This document shows positions 16,461 through 25,583 of a stretch of 32,264 nt of DNA, one piece after another; within the stretch, counting starts at the first letter, position 1; the number at the start of each line of letters is the position of its first letter. The notes under the pieces were generated by a model that saw only the letters and a list, made by a program, of their open reading frames with translations, searched no databases and was not told the DNA's origin. The translations under genes were made by a program, and so were the position numbers. The DNA comes from Streptomyces hygroscopicus subsp. hygroscopicus (lineage in GTDB: Bacteria; Actinomycetota; Actinomycetes; Streptomycetales; Streptomycetaceae), in assembly GCF_001553455.1 (NCBI RefSeq), contig NZ_BBOX01000086.1:1-32264 (forward strand), written 5' to 3'.

Positions 16461-16709
16461 ATGACGAAGTGGACCCCCAGGCACGAGGCGCCGGAGCCCC
16501 TCGAGGGCAACGTCGTGGCCACGATCACCGGCGGCACGATCCTGTGGTTCGTCCTCTTCCTCGTCCAGCTCCCCTTCTACCGCTGGTTCGACGAGCACGG
16601 ACACCTGTGGTGGCTGTGGACCTGTCTGGCCGGAGGCGGCCTCGGGCTGATCGGCGTCTGGTACGTCCGCGCCCGGGAACGGGCGATCCGCGGCTCGCGG
16701 AACGACTGA
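16461..16709 (+). CDS. DUF2530 small membrane protein
   Basis: 82 residues with two hydrophobic helices (TGGTILWFVLFLVQLPFY and WWLWTCLAGGGLGLIGVWYV), a short acidic N-terminal segment and a basic C-terminal tail. The pattern PEPLEGN then WWLWTC fits DUF2530, an actinobacterial family of unknown function that I recall near NCS2 permease genes. ATG 16461 is chosen: TAAGCT (16449-16454) is a -10-like box 6 nt upstream, giving a leaderless transcript. An in-frame GTG at 16455 is the alternative. Confidence 0.8.
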   Translation: MTKWTPRHEAPEPLEGNVVATITGGTILWFVLFLVQLPFYRWFDEHGHLWWLWTCLAGGGLGLIGVWYVRARERAIRGSRND

Positions 16710-17104
16710 CGCGCCCGCCGGGGCGCGGGAACGAGCGACAACGTCGTACACCCCCGCTCGCGCGAGGCGGCACCGGACGCTGACGCGCCGACCCCGAACA
16801 CGCAAGGACGGCATCGCCGACGGCGCGCCGACGGCACGGCGCCGGACCGTCGCCGTTCCCGGTGACGATCCGGCGCCTTGGCCTGGTGCGCGGGCGCGCT
16901 CCCCTCCTCATGGCGCACTCGCTCACCGGTCTGTGGCGCACACGGAAAGACGAGGGCCCCGCCGCGAGAACGCGCGGGCGGAGCCGGGTAGGACAACTGT
17001 ACGATCTTCACGGCCCGTTCACAAAGTTGAAGAAGGCCCACGGGGCGCACTTTGTTCGGGAACTACCGTCTTGCGGGCACCAACTCACCAGTAATGTGAC
17101 GGAT
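16710..17104. other. 395-bp gap: small hairpin, then no gene recognised
   Basis: A 7-bp stem CGCGCCC (16710-16716) with GGGCGCG (16721-16727) overlaps the DUF2530 stop and may be a weak terminator. The rest has no ORF with convincing coding character. The methyltransferase frame stays open back to 16862, but family similarity does not extend there. The last 100 bp become AT-richer (CAACTGTACGATCTTCACGG, CAGTAATGTGAC) and probably contain the methyltransferase promoter. Confidence 0.5.
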
Positions 17105-17923
17105 ATGACCGGTAACCGCTTTCGTGCCGATGAGATCGACACCAGCAAGCCGCACTCGGCCCGCATGTACGACTACTTCCTGGGCGGCAAGACCCACTAC
17201 GCGGTCGACACCCAGGCCGCCGAACAGGTCGAGGCCGTCTGGCCCGACGTCAAGCCGTGGACTCGCGCCAACCGGTCATTCATGCACCGCGCGACCCGCT
17301 GGCTGGCGGCCGAGGCAGGCATACGGCAGTTCCTGGACATCGGCACCGGTATCCCCACCGAGCCCAACCTCCACCAGGTCGCCCAGGAGGTCGCCCCCAC
17401 GTCCCGGGTCGTCTACGCCGACAACGACCCCATCGTGCTGGCCTACGCACAGGCCCTGCTGCTCTCCACGCCCGAGGGCCGCACCGCGTACATCCACGCG
17501 GACATCACCGACCCCCAGGGGATCCTGGCCGCCGAGGACCTGACCGACACCCTCGACCTGTCCCAGCCGGTCGCCCTGTCGCTCAACGCGATCATGCACT
17601 TCATCGCGAATGAGCGGAAGCCGTACGAGATCGTGAGACAACTGGTCGAGCCCCTGGCGTCGGGCAGCTATCTGATGCTCTCCCACGGAGCGCTCGACCC
17701 CCGCCCCGGAGTCTCGGACGCGGTCACCAACCTCTACCGCGGCAGCGGCATCCATGTGCAGGGGCGCACCCACGAGGAGATCGTTCCGTTCTTCGACGGG
17801 CTGGAACTCGTCGATCCGGGTGTGGTGATGCCGCACCGCTGGAAGCCCGAGAGCGAACAGGCCAGGGCCGAAGCGGAGGCCAAGGACCTGTGGATCTTCG
17901 CGGGCGTGGCGCGCAAGCCCTGA
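17105..17923 (+). CDS. SAM-dependent methyltransferase, DUF574 family
   Basis: 272 residues, the usual length for this Streptomyces-rich family. Motif I of the SAM site is FLDIGTGIPT (about 77-86), the acidic residue after strand 2 is in VVYADNDPIVL, and the family markers are KPHSARMYDYFLGGKTHY near the N-terminus and ALSLNAIMHFI. The natural substrate is unknown. ATG 17105 is chosen; a GTG three codons upstream is possible. Neither has a ribosome site, suggesting a leaderless message. The 3' end (CGCAAGCCCTGACCGGA) is the founding unit of the repeat array that follows. Confidence 0.9.
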   Translation: MTGNRFRADEIDTSKPHSARMYDYFLGGKTHYAVDTQAAEQVEAVWPDVKPWTRANRSFMHRATRWLAAEAGIRQFLDIGTGIPTEPNLHQVAQEVAPTSRVVYADNDPIVLAYAQALLLSTPEGRTAYIHADITDPQGILAAEDLTDTLDLSQPVALSLNAIMHFIANERKPYEIVRQLVEPLASGSYLMLSHGALDPRPGVSDAVTNLYRGSGIHVQGRTHEEIVPFFDGLELVDPGVVMPHRWKPESEQARAEAEAKDLWIFAGVARKP

Positions 17924-18120
17924 CCGGACGCCGGACCCGACCGGGCAGGACCGGACGCAGGGCCTGACCGGACGCAGTCCCCGACCGGACGCAAGCCCTG
18001 ACCGGACGCAGGCCCCGACCGGACCCAGGCCCCGACCGGACGCAGGCCCTGACCGGACCCCGACCGGACCCAGGCCCCGACCAGGCGCAGGGCCGGGACA
18101 AGCCCCCACCCGGGCACAGG
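17911..18120 (+). repeat. tandem repeats seeded by the methyltransferase 3' end
   Basis: About nine or ten imperfect copies of a 15-22 bp unit of the form CGCAGGCCCTGACCGGA run through the whole gap to the next gene. The first copy contains the last codons and TGA of the methyltransferase (CGCAAGCCCTGACCGGA), and an exact copy of that string recurs near 17990. No gene lies here. Confidence 0.8.
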
Positions 18121-18168
18121 GCCGAAGACCGTGACAAGCCCCGGCCCGGGCGCCCAGGGCCGCGTCCG

Positions 18169-21100
18169 TCAGTCGAACCAGCGGGCCCTCGCCAGCTCCT
18201 CGGTACGGGTCAGGTCCTCCAGCAGCGCCGCCACCTCGAACCGGCGCGACCAGTGACCGGCCGCCCAGGCGAGACCGGCCGCCACCCCCTCGACCGTCGA
18301 GGCGTGCAGAGTGCCGTCCACGTACCGCCAGTCCAGCTCGGCCTCGCCCCCGCCCTGGGCTCCACCCCCGCCCTCGGCCTCCGGCTCGGGCTCGGTTTCG
18401 ACCAGCAGTTCCTCGTGCTCGATGTACGACAGCGGGGCGCCCGGGAGGAGTTCGCGGACCGCCTCCGGCACCTCATGCGGATCGCCCTGTGAGGTGACCC
18501 GTGCCGGATACACCTCACTCAGCCGCCGCACCTGGAACAGCTCCGCCAGCTCCGCCGCCCGCGTGGGGCGTACCGGCAGCAGCGCACGGCCGTCCGCCTC
18601 GGCCAGCGGCATCAGATCGGGGGCGTCCGCGACCAGCGCCTCGCCCGCGTCGACCACCACCGGCTCACCGCTGACCACGGCCCGCACCTCATCGGGCAGG
18701 GTGACCTGTTCCGGGTCCAGCTCGGCCAACTGACCGTAGATGGCGTGCAGTTGGGCGGCGGTCACCTCGCGGTCCGGGTCGGCGAGGCGGGCCAGCAGCT
18801 CGGCGGCGCCGCCCGGTTCGTCCAGCAGCGCCGCGACGGAGGTCCGCACCCCCAGGGCGCGCAGCACCTGCTCGTCCTCGAACCCGGCCGCGTCCACCGA
18901 CTCGTACAGCCCGGCCAGCAGCGGGTCGCCCCCGGCGGCGCGCAGCCCGGCGGGACGACGGCCGTCCAGCACCGGATGGCCGCGCAGCCACCACGCGGTG
19001 TACGAACGCACCGTCTCCGTCGTGCCGTCCGGCAGCAGCACCCGCACCGGCGCGGTCAGCGCGTCGCGCAGCGGCGGCTGGGCCAGCATGGCCAGCGCCC
19101 GCGGCCAGGCGTCGTCGTCGACGAGGTCCAGGTCCCGTACGGCGACGATCTCGGTGGCCACCGGCGGCACCGGCGTCTGCGGCAGCCGGTCCAGCACGTC
19201 CTCGCACCACACGTCGACGGCGTCCAGCACGCCGACGTCGTCCGGTTCGGCGAAATCGCCCTCGCGCGGTTCCAGTTCATCCGGGTCAAGCACCACATCG
19301 GTGGCCCTGACCAGCGTGAAGCCCGCCAGCACACCGACCGCGGCGAGCGGCTGCTCACCCCAGCGCTCGGCCAGCTCGGCGTCGCACGCGGCCAGTTCGC
19401 CCTCCCGCATCACCTGTTCGAAGGCGCTGCCGGGAAAGACCAGTTCACCGGCCGGGGCCAGCTCCCCGTCCTCGTCCGGCAGCGCGAGCGCGGCCAGCCA
19501 CGGCTCGTCGCCGGGCGCCAGCCGGGCCTGCTGGACCAGGCCGAGGACGGTGTCGGCCAGCGTGTCGGCGTCCAGCGCCGCGCCCGGGGCCTCGCCCTCC
19601 TCCGCGAACGGGTCGTACTCGTCCTCCGCCTCCAGCGAATGCGCGACGGCGGCCCGGACCTGTGGGGTCGTCAGCACGGCGCGGGGCGTGGCGGGGGTCG
19701 CGCCGAGCTTCTCCAGGAGCGGATGGGCGGCGTCCGGATGTGCGACTTTCAGGCCGAGACGGGCGAGGGTGCGATGCGTATCGCTGATCGCGGCGGCCCC
19801 GGTTCCGGCGATTGCGGCGGTTTCACCGGAATCGCCGGGATCCGCGGTTTCAGCGGTTTCGGGGGTTCCGGCGGTGCCGATGATGCCGGCCGTACCGGCG
19901 GTGACGGCCGTATCGGCGGTACGGGTGCTGTCCAGATCGCCATCGGCCTCGCCCGGCAGCGGCAGCAGCACCTGCCGGGGCCCGATCGTCGTGCGGCCGT
20001 CCGCCAGCGGCACCGGCAGCCCGCTGAGCCGGTCCGGGTCGATCCCGCCCAGCGAGTCGTACAGCCGCCGCCACCAGGCCGGGGCGCGTTCCACACCCGC
20101 GAGCCGGTCGATCAGCTCACCCAGCGGCACCCGGGCCACGCCCAGCACCCGCAGCTCCGACCGGCGCTCCAGCCCCGCGGGCAGCAGCGTCGGGAACAGC
20201 TCGGCCAGCACCTGTACCGTCTCGGCGCCCGCGCCCTCGACGATCTCGGCGTCCCGGGGGCGCAGCGCGTACGGCTCGCCCTCGAAGCCGCCGCGCGCCA
20301 GCACGTCGTCGTCCCAGTCGGCGGGGGCGGCCGTCGGCGGGGCGGCGGCCACGGACGGCTCCCCCGCCGCGGGACCGCCCTGTGCGGCGTCCGGGCCGAG
20401 CGCGTCCGGCGACCCGAGCCAGCCCTCCACTCCCTCGGTGCCCGCCGCCGTCGTCGGCGCGGCGGCGCTGGGCAGGAACGGCACCCTCGGCAGCCGCTCC
20501 AGCACCCGCCGGCGCAGCTCCCCGTCCAGCTCGCCCCGGCCCAGCTGGCCCGGGACCAGGCCGATCGTGCCGACCGACACCGGATGCCAGTCGCGCAGCA
20601 GCGTCGCGTACGCCTCGGCCGCGCGCTCCAGCAGGAAGTCCGTGAGCGGCCCGGGGGCGGTGTGGCGGCGGGTGGGCTCCAGCGGGAAGGACCCGATCAG
20701 CAGCGCCGGCATACCCAGTGGCTCATCGGTCGGCGTCGGGGCGTGGACCACCGGGGCGGTCGCGGGCCGCACCGGCGCGCCCTCCCCGTCCACCGGAACC
20801 GCCCAGGTCACCGACCAGACCGGACGCAGCCGCTCCTCCACCGGGCGGTCGGCGAGCAGTTCCGGGTCCAGGCGCCCGCCGACGCTCTCGACGCGCCAGC
20901 GCGTCGCACCGCCGGTACCGCTCGTGCCGCCGGTACTGCCAGTGCCGCCGGTACCGCTCGTGCCGCCGATACCGCCGATGCCGTCCGCACCGCTGATACC
21001 GCCCGTACCAGCCGTATCGCTCCGCCCGCTGTCCTCGACAACGGTGTACGGGCCCTCCTGGCGGCGCCGCAGGGTCCGGCTGCCTTCGGCGGTCTCGACC

Positions 21101-21816
21101 ACGACCTCGGTCAGACCGGGCAGGGTGAGCAGCAGGGCGTCATCGATTCCGGCCAGCAGCCGCTCCGCCACGTCCAGGGCGGCGCCGTCGCGCAGCGGCA
21201 GCACCACGACCGTGTCATAGCCGTCCGGGGCCGTCCCCTCGGCGGGCAGCGGCAGTCGCAGCAGCGGTACGTGGCCGTCCCGGCGGCGCAGTTCGTCGGC
21301 GAGGCCGGGGCTGGTCTCGGCGGTGCGCCAGGTCAGCTCCCGCGCCTCGGCCAGCGACCAGCGCACCCCGCCGGTGCGGCCCACCACCGCTGGCTCGTCG
21401 CTCACCGCGAGCACCGCCGCGAAGCCGACGCCGAACCGCCCCACGGCGCCCTCCGGCTCGTCCCGCTTGGCCGACGCCCGCAGGGTGGACAGCGACTCGA
21501 CCCCGGCCGCGTCCAGCGGCGCCCCGGTGTTGGCGGCGGCCAGCACGGCGGGCTCACCGTCGGTGGCCGGACGCAGGGTCAGCCGGAGCCGCCCGGACAC
21601 CCCGGCGCGGGCCGCGGCGTCCGCCGCGTTCTGGGCCAGTTCGACGACCAGCCGGTCGCGGTGGCCGCCCAGCGCCAGGTCCTCCTCGGCGTTGGCGTCC
21701 TCCCGGAACCGGGCGGGCGACGCGGCCCAGGCGTCCAGCACGCCGCGCCGCAGCCCCGCGGTCCCGAACGGGTCCGCGTCCTCGGTCGCGCCTCGCACCA
21801 TCGCCGTGCTGCTCAC
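18169..21816 (-). CDS. sacsin-type N-terminal ATPase-like large protein
   Basis: 1215 residues. The N-terminal part is an HSP90-like GHKL ATPase fold of the sacsin type: the N-box helix LVVELAQNAADAAARAG (Asn/Asp for Mg-ATP) and the lid/G2 region LSTLRASAK, GRFGVGFAAVLAVSD. The remainder is a long, poorly characterised region with many acidic loops. Function is unknown; a chaperone-like ATP-dependent role is inferred from the fold. GTG 21816 is chosen because GGAGG lies 6 nt upstream; the open frame further upstream is non-coding in character. Two low-complexity inserts look like expanded DNA repeats: about residues 265-304 (Gly/Ser/Thr, GGTSGTGGTGSTGG) and 629-674 (TAGTAGIIGTAGTPETAETA). Confidence 0.88.
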   Translation of the reverse strand: MSSTAMVRGATEDADPFGTAGLRRGVLDAWAASPARFREDANAEEDLALGGHRDRLVVELAQNAADAAARAGVSGRLRLTLRPATDGEPAVLAAANTGAPLDAAGVESLSTLRASAKRDEPEGAVGRFGVGFAAVLAVSDEPAVVGRTGGVRWSLAEARELTWRTAETSPGLADELRRRDGHVPLLRLPLPAEGTAPDGYDTVVVLPLRDGAALDVAERLLAGIDDALLLTLPGLTEVVVETAEGSRTLRRRQEGPYTVVEDSGRSDTAGTGGISGADGIGGIGGTSGTGGTGSTGGTSGTGGATRWRVESVGGRLDPELLADRPVEERLRPVWSVTWAVPVDGEGAPVRPATAPVVHAPTPTDEPLGMPALLIGSFPLEPTRRHTAPGPLTDFLLERAAEAYATLLRDWHPVSVGTIGLVPGQLGRGELDGELRRRVLERLPRVPFLPSAAAPTTAAGTEGVEGWLGSPDALGPDAAQGGPAAGEPSVAAAPPTAAPADWDDDVLARGGFEGEPYALRPRDAEIVEGAGAETVQVLAELFPTLLPAGLERRSELRVLGVARVPLGELIDRLAGVERAPAWWRRLYDSLGGIDPDRLSGLPVPLADGRTTIGPRQVLLPLPGEADGDLDSTRTADTAVTAGTAGIIGTAGTPETAETADPGDSGETAAIAGTGAAAISDTHRTLARLGLKVAHPDAAHPLLEKLGATPATPRAVLTTPQVRAAVAHSLEAEDEYDPFAEEGEAPGAALDADTLADTVLGLVQQARLAPGDEPWLAALALPDEDGELAPAGELVFPGSAFEQVMREGELAACDAELAERWGEQPLAAVGVLAGFTLVRATDVVLDPDELEPREGDFAEPDDVGVLDAVDVWCEDVLDRLPQTPVPPVATEIVAVRDLDLVDDDAWPRALAMLAQPPLRDALTAPVRVLLPDGTTETVRSYTAWWLRGHPVLDGRRPAGLRAAGGDPLLAGLYESVDAAGFEDEQVLRALGVRTSVAALLDEPGGAAELLARLADPDREVTAAQLHAIYGQLAELDPEQVTLPDEVRAVVSGEPVVVDAGEALVADAPDLMPLAEADGRALLPVRPTRAAELAELFQVRRLSEVYPARVTSQGDPHEVPEAVRELLPGAPLSYIEHEELLVETEPEPEAEGGGGAQGGGEAELDWRYVDGTLHASTVEGVAAGLAWAAGHWSRRFEVAALLEDLTRTEELARARWFD

Positions 21817-22125
21817 GTCTCGCCTCCGGAGTTCCTGGTCGGGTCCGTCCTGCGCCACGGCTCCACACCGCCGAGTCCCCAACGGTGCGGCTCGCCCCAC
21901 CGCTCTCGACGTTCCCTCGCGTGTCGCCCTTGCTAGCGGCGAACGTACCGCTATCCGGCCCCGAACGGCGCCTCGGGCCCCACCCAACCGGATTCCGCGC
22001 CCCACCCCCACCTCCCCGGGCCCGGCCCCGCCCGGCCTCCTGCCCCGACCGGGCCGCGGCTGAGCACGCGGCTAGGCACTTACTGAGAACGTACTGACAC
22101 GTACCGGCACGTACTGGGCGCATGT
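21817..22125. other. upstream region of the sacsin-type gene
   Basis: Non-coding. The ribosome site of the sacsin-type gene is at 21823-21827 (complement). At about 22080-22117 three spaced copies of ACGTACTG/ACGTACCG occur at roughly 10-11 bp intervals, so they face the same side of the helix. Whether they bind a protein is unknown. No gene is supported. Confidence 0.45.
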
Positions 22126-22194
22126 TGCGGGCCGCCGCCCCGAGCATCGCCCCGCGGAAGAGCGTGGATCAGCCCGGACGAGCCCGGACAAGCC

Positions 22195-22465
22195 CGGGGC
22201 GCGGCTCGGGCGAGCCGGAGGGCCAGCCGAGCCGGGCGAGCCGGAAGGCGAGCCGACCCGGGCCAGCCGCAGGGCCAACCGAGCCGAACGAGCCGGAAGG
22301 CGAGCCGAGCCGGGCGAGCCGAGCTGGACAAGCCGAGCCGGGCGAGCCGAGCTGGACAAGCCGAGCCGGGCGAGCCGAGCCGGGCGAGCCGAGCTGGACA
22401 AGCCGAGCCGGGCGAGCCGAGCCGGGCGAGCCGAGCTGGACAAGCCGAGCTGGGCGCGCCGAGCC
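22195..22465. repeat. tandem repeat array between the sacsin-type and DUF3027 genes
   Basis: Units built from GCCGAGCCGGGCGAGCC and GAGCTGGACAA. From about 22320 to 22450 a nearly exact 28-bp unit (GAGCTGGACAAGCCGAGCCG plus GGCGAGCC) is repeated about four times, with a short GAGCCGGGC insertion in some copies. The upstream part (22195-22320) is more degenerate. It starts close to the 3' end of the DUF3027 gene. Confidence 0.85.
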
Positions 22466-22478
22466 GAGGCGGGCCGCC

Positions 22479-23393
22479 TCAGCTGTGGCCCAGTTCCTCC
22501 GGCGGGGTGTCCGGCTCGACGGAGCCGCTCGCGCGGTCCGGGTGGAGCGGCAGCGGTTCGACAACGGTTTCGTCCACGACGGGCGGGGCCGGACGCGGGG
22601 GCTTGGGCATGACGGCCGCCTCGGAGTGGGCGCCGCAGCCGTACGCGAGGGAGACGACGCGGCCGTCCGCCGGGCTGAACTCATTCGCGCACACCCCGAA
22701 CGCCTGCCCCAGCGAGCCGCCGAGGGCCACCAGGAAGCCGCAGGTGGCGCAGGTGCCGGGGGCCGCCTGGGCCATGGGGGTCTTGGCCCCGTACGCCTCG
22801 TCCCAGCGGTCGGCCGCGATGTGGAGGCCGTAGCGGGACAGCACCCGGGCGCGGCGCATGCCCAGTTCCTCGGCGACGGCCGCGATCGAGCCGGTCGTGG
22901 GGGCGACCGCCTGGGCGGCCGGGGCGCCGGCCGTCACATCGGCCTCCTCCACCGCCGCGAGCTGCTGCATCTCCTCCGAGACCACCGAGTTGGGCGGCGG
23001 GGCGTCCTCGCCCGTGTAGCCCGGCTCCAGGCGCAGGTCGTCGGCGTCGGTGGGGAGCAGATCACCCGGTCCCATGTCGCCGGGGCGCAGCCGCTCGCTC
23101 CAGGGCACCCATTCGGGCGCGAGCAGCGCGTCGGGCCCGGGGAGCAGCACCGACTCGTCCAGCGTGACGACCTTCGCGCGGGAGGCACGGGTCACGGTGA
23201 CCGCCCAGCGCCAGCCGCGATAGCCCGGCTCGGCGCTCTTGAAGAGGTGCGTGACCACGCGGTCACCCTCGGCGACGGCGCCCAGATACTCGCCGACCTT
23301 CCCCGGGTGGGCGGCTTCCATGGCCGCCTCGCGGGCGAGTTCGACCGCCTCGGCGCACAGGCGGTCGGGGGTACGGCTTCGCATCGCACTCAC
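22479..23393 (-). CDS. DUF3027 family protein
   Basis: 304 residues from GTG 23393 (MSAMRSRTPDRLCAEAVELA). Recognisable family blocks are GYRGWRWAVTVTRASRAKVV, LAPEWVPWSERLRPGDMGPG and a C-terminal putative metal site: CATCGF, then GVCANE, then GCGAHSE, giving CxxC plus a further Cys and Cys/His. Actinobacterial family of unknown function, probably cytosolic. The frame is open up to 23543, but that part lies in the divergent promoter region. It diverges from the MFS gene across 248 bp. The C-terminal 40 residues are Pro/Glu-rich. Confidence 0.85.
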   Translation of the reverse strand: MSAMRSRTPDRLCAEAVELAREAAMEAAHPGKVGEYLGAVAEGDRVVTHLFKSAEPGYRGWRWAVTVTRASRAKVVTLDESVLLPGPDALLAPEWVPWSERLRPGDMGPGDLLPTDADDLRLEPGYTGEDAPPPNSVVSEEMQQLAAVEEADVTAGAPAAQAVAPTTGSIAAVAEELGMRRARVLSRYGLHIAADRWDEAYGAKTPMAQAAPGTCATCGFLVALGGSLGQAFGVCANEFSPADGRVVSLAYGCGAHSEAAVMPKPPRPAPPVVDETVVEPLPLHPDRASGSVEPDTPPEELGHS

Positions 23394-23605
23394 AGGATCG
23401 ATTCTCTCTTCCACGCCGTCGCAGCCGTCTGACCTGGTGCGCCAGCCGCACGGCCGGAACGCGGGACCGCGGACGGAGCGGACCATGGGGCCGCGTCGAC
23501 GTCCGCGCCCATCCGGCCTTCGGGCGCACCTTGTACGTCCCATTTTGCGGGATGGCTACTCGGCACACGGCCAGGAACGACCTTCGGTGGCGCGGTTAGG
23601 CACGC

Positions 23606-23641
23606 TACCTTGTCCGGCCGCGCCAGCCCTACCCCCGTCCC
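23606..23641 (+). promoter_or_regulatory. probable promoter of the MFS gene
   Basis: TACCTT (23606-23611) fits a Streptomyces -10 box and would give a leader of about 24 nt before ATG 23642. No clear Shine-Dalgarno sequence is visible in that leader. The -35 is uncertain. Confidence 0.35.
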
Positions 23642-25231
23642 ATGACCGCCCCCCGCTCCGGCACCGCGCACCCCCCGCCCAGCTGGCTCGGCAATACCGC
23701 GTTTCCGCTGGGCAAAGGGGTGTTGTCGGTGCTCGCCGAGGCCGATGCCGTCCGGAAAGCGGTCGAAGGTCTGACGCCGGGGCCGCGTTGGCTGCACCAT
23801 GGTCGGGTGGCAGGCGCGCGATGGCACGGCGGCGGCCCGATCCAACGGTCGGGCCGCTGGGTCGTCCATGCGCTCCGCCTCCCCTTCGCCGCCACCGGCC
23901 GCGGCATCCGCCGGGCCACCCACGCCCATGGGGCCGGGGAGTCGGGGCTCGGCAAGCTGATCGAGCTGCACGCGGTGAACTCCGCGGGCGACATGCTGGT
24001 CACCGTCGCGCTGGCGTCAACGATCTTCTTCTCGGTCCCGACCGACCAGGCCCGCGGCCGGGTCGCGCTCTACCTGGCCATCACCATGGCGCCGTTCGCG
24101 CTGCTCGCCCCCGTCGTGGGCCCGCTCCTGGACCGCCTGCCGCACGGCCGCCGCGCGGCGATGGCGGGCGCGATGCTGACCCGTACGGTGCTCGCGCTGA
24201 CGATGGCGGGCGCGGTGGCGGGCGGCGGCCTCGAACTGTATCCGGCGGCACTGGGCGTCCTGGTGGCCTCCAAGGCGTACGGAGTCATCCGTTCCGCCAT
24301 CGTGCCAAGGCTGCTGCCGCCCCGTTTCTCACTGGTCAAGGCCAACTCACGGGTCACGCTGGCCGGGCTGCTCGCAACCGGCGCGGCGGCCCCGCTGGGG
24401 GCCGGGCTGCATCAGATCGGGCCGAGCTGGCCGCTGTACGGGGCATGCGTGATCTTCTTGCTGGGCGGGTTCCTGTCGTTCACCCTGCCGCACAAGGTGG
24501 ACTCCGCCAAGGGCGAGGCCAGGGCGCAGCTGACCTCCGGCCAGCGCCCTCTGCATCTGCCGGTGACGGTGCGCAAACCCAGGGCCAGGGTCGGCCGGGC
24601 GCGCAGCGCCTTCGGGAGGAGCCGCTCCGGGCGGCCGGGCCTCCGGACGGTCGGCCCCTCCGTACTGCACGCCCTTCAGGCGTGCGCCGCGCTGAAGACC
24701 CTGTCCGGATTCCTCACCCTCTTCCTCGCCTTCCTCCTCCGCGACCAGCCGGTGGGCGGGCTCGGTCCCGAGGTCTCGCTCGGCCTGGCAGCGGTCTGCG
24801 CGGGCGGCGGCAACGCGCTGGGCACCGCGATAGGCGCCTGGCTGCGGGCGCGCGGCCCGGAGCGGATCATCGCGGTGGTGCTGAGTTCGGCCCTGGCCGT
24901 GATCATCGTGTCGGCGGCCTTCTACGGTGCGGTGACGGTCGCCGCCGTGGCCGCCACCGCGGGCATCTCCCAGGCGCTGGGCAAGCTGTCGCTGGACGCG
25001 CTGATCCAGCGTGACGTCCCGGAGGAGGTCCGCACCTCCGCGTTCTCCCGCTCCGAGACGACGCTCCAGCTGGCGTGGGTCGTCGGCGGCGCCATCGGCA
25101 TCGCGCTGCCGCTCCATGGGGTGCTGGGCATGGCGGTCGCCGCGGCGGTGATCGCGCTGGGCGCGGCGATGAGCGTCCGGGGGCTGCTGAGCGCCTCCCG
25201 GCAAGGGGTGACGTATCCACGGGTGGCCTGA
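23642..25231 (+). CDS. MFS-type membrane protein
   Basis: 529 residues. A soluble N-terminal stretch of about 100 residues (LGNTAFPLGKGVLSVLAEAD, HALRLPFAATGRGIRRATHA) precedes the helices. The membrane part has MFS features: LAPVVGPLLDRLPHGRRAAM with the loop 2-3 motif, GVIRSAIVPRLLPPRFSLVK, and GISQALGKLSLDALIQRDVP, followed by SRSETTLQLAWVVGGAIGIA. The central cytosolic loop is Arg-rich. A transporter of unknown substrate; in my recollection it is conserved near DUF3027, DUF2771 and mqnB in Streptomyces. The gene end plus stop recurs downstream. Confidence 0.88.
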   Translation: MTAPRSGTAHPPPSWLGNTAFPLGKGVLSVLAEADAVRKAVEGLTPGPRWLHHGRVAGARWHGGGPIQRSGRWVVHALRLPFAATGRGIRRATHAHGAGESGLGKLIELHAVNSAGDMLVTVALASTIFFSVPTDQARGRVALYLAITMAPFALLAPVVGPLLDRLPHGRRAAMAGAMLTRTVLALTMAGAVAGGGLELYPAALGVLVASKAYGVIRSAIVPRLLPPRFSLVKANSRVTLAGLLATGAAAPLGAGLHQIGPSWPLYGACVIFLLGGFLSFTLPHKVDSAKGEARAQLTSGQRPLHLPVTVRKPRARVGRARSAFGRSRSGRPGLRTVGPSVLHALQACAALKTLSGFLTLFLAFLLRDQPVGGLGPEVSLGLAAVCAGGGNALGTAIGAWLRARGPERIIAVVLSSALAVIIVSAAFYGAVTVAAVAATAGISQALGKLSLDALIQRDVPEEVRTSAFSRSETTLQLAWVVGGAIGIALPLHGVLGMAVAAAVIALGAAMSVRGLLSASRQGVTYPRVA

Positions 25232-25400
25232 GCCGGGAGGGGTGGGCGACCTGAGCCGGGAGGGGTGGGCGACCTGAGCCCGGAGGGAGCGGGCGACCTG
25301 AGCCCGCAGGAGCGGGAGGTCTACGCCGGGCGGTACGGGCGACCTGAGCCCGCAGGGACGGGTGACCTGAGTCCGGAGAGGCGGCAGGTCTACGCCGGGC
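25212..25400 (+). repeat. tandem repeats containing the MFS gene's stop codon
   Basis: The end of the gene reads GGGTGGCCTGAGCCGGGAGG. Related units of about 23 bp (GGTGGGCGACCTGAGCCGGG plus AGG) follow at once, at least five times and each with an in-place CCTGA, then drift into a longer unit carrying GTCTACGCCGGGCGGTACGG twice. The rest of the gap to 25583 is GC-rich, non-coding, and must hold the promoter of the lipoprotein gene. Confidence 0.8.
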
Positions 25401-25583
25401 GGTACGGGGAGTTGGGCCCGGGTTGGGCCCGGGCAGGGCCCGGGAGGGCGGGAGGTCCGGCCTTCGGCAGGACAGGCGGCCTGGTCGGAAGGGGGAGACG
25501 TCGGAGGGGGCCGGACTCCATGAGCGGCCCGCCGAGCCGCACCCCCGCGCGGAGTGACCGGGGCGGCCAGATAGCCTGCCCGC

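Noticed and set aside
16862..17104. Upstream extension of the methyltransferase gene
   Set aside because: The frame is open to 16862 but the added residues are unlike the DUF574 family, and the promoter-like AT-rich stretch lies inside it.
18745..21936. A 1063-codon open frame on the plus strand
   Set aside because: It mirrors the sacsin-type ATPase gene, which has clear GHKL motifs and a ribosome site. The plus-strand translation is low-complexity Arg/Gly/Gln sequence.
22195..22465. Possible CRISPR array
   Set aside because: The 28-bp repeats are directly contiguous with no unique spacers, and there are no cas genes in the window.
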